Below are positions 62,041-64,000 of a DNA stretch of 64,000 bases, piece after piece. Position numbers and translations under genes: made by a program. The notes beneath the pieces were generated by a model that saw nothing but the letters and a program-made list of their open reading frames with translations, did no database searches and was not told where the DNA came from. Each line of letters starts with the position of its first letter. Position 1 is the first letter of the stretch. Source of the DNA: Paguma larvata (Eukaryota > Chordata > Mammalia > Carnivora > Viverridae). The stretch spans positions 130,562,414 to 130,626,413 of the forward strand of contig CM057824.1 of the NCBI GenBank assembly GCA_030068075.1, given 5' to 3'.

Positions 62041-63529
62041 CTGTTTGTTTAATCAGCCATTTCTCTCCTCAGACCCTCACTGTCATTATGGCATACCCCT
62101 CAGAGGTTAGCCTTACCTATGCAAGACCAGAAACTCCTAACTCCTCTATTCTTCAGACCTCAACCACTGAGAAAAATAGAGCATGATATTCCTGCAGAGA
62201 ATTCCCGGCTCCCAGTCAAAAGAACATTTCTCCGTAATTGGACATAATGCTTAACACTTCATCAAGGATCAGCTCCACAGTGATCAGCCATGCTCAGGAA
62301 CTCTCGGTGGGTTGATTACATACACTTAACAAAGGAATGTAGCAAAGTGGACTCCCGAGTACCTTTCTCCCTCACTCCACAAAATTTAGCTTTCCAAAGG
62401 AAAAAGGAAAAAAAATGAAACATTAAATAGCAGTTTGTTCCCACTTTCAGTCATTTAAATTTCAGAGATACTGGGATCTAGTTGCTGAGCGCATGAGTGT
62501 GTGTGTGTTCTGTGATGTTATTTCATTGCACTCCTGGATACCTAAGAGCAGTTTTCACATTATGCTGAAAACATTTTAAGATATACTAAAAAAAAAAAAA
62601 AGAGAAACACTTAGCAATTGTCTACAGTGGTAGAAGTATGTAATGTCAAGTGTATGATTTATATAGATATTGAAACACTTCTGTTTTGTCAGCCATACAT
62701 TCAGGAATTTGTGGAAGCAGACTTGCATCGACAGTCACAAGAATATATATGTATATATTTAATTTCACTTGTATATTGAATCATCGGGTCACATTTTTCC
62801 ATGTTGGCTAAACAAGAAACATTTTTTTCTGATAGTCCATTTTTATTTTTTATTTTTTTTGATAGTTGAGATTAGCTTTTCCATTCTTCACTGCATTTCT
62901 TACTGCAGCCAGCAAAATAGAGTTGTCTTTATATGATTTGCATTACACTGTTTTCTGACTTTCTAGTACCTTGTTTGAAGGACCATCCATGATCATTGGT
63001 TTCCAATAGTTGCTTAAAATATGAGACTCAAACTTGACTTTAATAACCCAAATATTCTTTGACCATGGGTGAATGCATTTCTCCCTCTTCCCTTCTCCTC
63101 CACCCACCTCTTCTACTTTCTTCTTTTTTACCCCTTTTCCTTCCTCCTTTTCCAGCTGACTCACCCCGTCTCCCCCTCTTTCTGTAGCAGGGACATTATT
63201 TCTTTTAAAGCACTTCAGTTTTCTGTAGCTATTTCATCTACCATGTCACACATTTGACTCTCTTTATGCTTCAAATGAAGAACTTCCTTTTATTTTATAT
63301 ATGTCAACTTCTTTGCGTATTTGTATTTTTTATCTAGTGCATAGTGTTTGAAATATGATGAAAGATGAAGGCAGGGAAAGAACCTTATACTATATCAGTT
63401 GATTCAGAAGAGAATATTTGAAGCTGAGGTTTGAAGCTAAATAAGTCAGAGATTTGGGGACATCTAATAAGATACGGTATTTGAAGAAAATGTTTCAGAA
63501 TTTCAGATGTGACTTTGGTTAGCTTAATT
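62041..63529. other. Intronic sequence, nothing recognised
   Basis: No interspersed repeat or exon recognised. It includes a short A run (62588-62601) and a pyrimidine-rich block at about 63078-63190. Confidence 0.55.
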
Positions 63530-64000
63530 TAAAACTCCAGTGAGATATCACCTCACACCTGTCAGGATGGCTATTATTTGGAAAAAAAAAAAAAAAGACA
63601 ATTGTCCAGGATGTGGTGAAATTGGAACCGTTGTACACTGTTGGTGGGAGTGCAAAATGGTGCAGCTGCTATGGAAAAACAGTATGGAGGTCGCTCAGAA
63701 ATTAAGACTAGAACCATGTGATCTAGCAATCTCATTTTTGTGTATTTATACAAAAGACTTGCAATCGGGATATCAAAGAGCTGTTAGCATGCCTGTGTTT
63801 ACTGGAGTGCTGTTCCTAAGATGTAGAAATGACCTGTATGTCCATCAGCAGATGAATGAATAAAGAAAATATAATGGAATATTACACTGCTTTAATAAAG
63901 TAGCAGATTCTGTAATATGCCAAAACATGGGTGGATGAAACTTGAGGACATTGTGCTAAGTGAAATAAGCCAGTTACAGAAACACAAGTACCGCATGATT
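63530..64000 (+). mobile_element. LINE-1 3' region, runs off the window
   Basis: AGTGAGATATCACCTCACAC, TCAGGATGGCTATTATTTGG, ACACTGTTGGTGGGAGTGCA, TGGAGGTCGCTCAGAAATTA, GTCCATCAGCAGATGAATGA and GTGCTAAGTGAAATAAGCCA are classic L1 words spanning the end of the second reading frame and the following part. The 107-codon frame at 63540-63863 is a broken remnant of that frame. The element is sense to NCAM2; its end lies beyond the window. Confidence 0.92.

Larger units (their letters stand above)
13596..64000 (+). other. NCAM2: NCAM2 intron 1 (5' part, continues past window)
   Basis: The intron starts with GTAGGA directly after the first coding exon. About 50 kb follow with only interspersed repeats and AT-rich unique sequence. 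No stretch encoding the first NCAM2 Ig domain was recognised, which agrees with the very long first intron known for this gene in other mammals. Sixteen SINEs lie in it, 11 of them antisense to transcription. Confidence 0.85.

Noticed and set aside
63540..63863. 107-codon frame that looks like a protein with a zinc-binding CPGC motif
   Set aside because: It is the broken end of the L1 second reading frame, not a host gene.

Overview
The window is vertebrate nuclear DNA from a carnivoran mammal, most likely a cat or close feliform relative. It is AT-rich, has no bacterial gene organisation, and is studded with about 23 copies of a tRNA-derived CAN/SINEC element. The element's head (GGGGYGCCTGGGTGGCTCAG), pyrimidine-rich 3' part and AATAAA-rich tail are the feline form. 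The species assignment is inference from this repeat family.

Only one gene is recognisable. A CpG island (about 12,880-13,500, with four NotI octamers, GC boxes and a GCT/GCC trinucleotide tract) contains the first coding exon of NCAM2 on the + strand. The ATG at 13,541 opens MSLLLSFYLLGLLVSSGQ, the NCAM2 signal peptide. It ends at a consensus splice donor (CAAG|GTAGGA) after the first base of a codon, i.e. a phase-1 intron. Everything from 13,596 to the window end is the 5' part of NCAM2 intron 1. No further NCAM2 exon was recognised.

Layout: 1-12,880 is 5' flanking DNA with SINEs, a MER5A-type DNA transposon relic, a 5'-truncated antisense L1 with a 10-bp target-site duplication, an L2 fragment and microsatellites. 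12,880-13,595 is the promoter, 5' UTR and first coding exon. 13,596-64,000 is intron with 16 SINEs (11 antisense and 5 sense to NCAM2), two ERVL-MaLR-type LTR relics (one interrupted by a SINE and one abutted by a SINE), L1 pieces, MIR/L2 relics and simple repeats. The first 5 kb of the intron is nearly repeat-free and holds CTCF-like and homeodomain-like motifs.

I found no previously undescribed multigene system. The observations most worth checking are a SINE with a fourfold internal duplication of its B-box region (33,404-33,740), a SINE nested in a SINE with a perfect 15-bp target-site duplication (3,607-4,088), a pair of CTCF-like motifs 46 bp apart (18,810-18,884), and a stop-free frame running through the GC-rich tract into the NCAM2 start codon. 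Most other reading frames longer than 60 codons are repeat-derived or chance.
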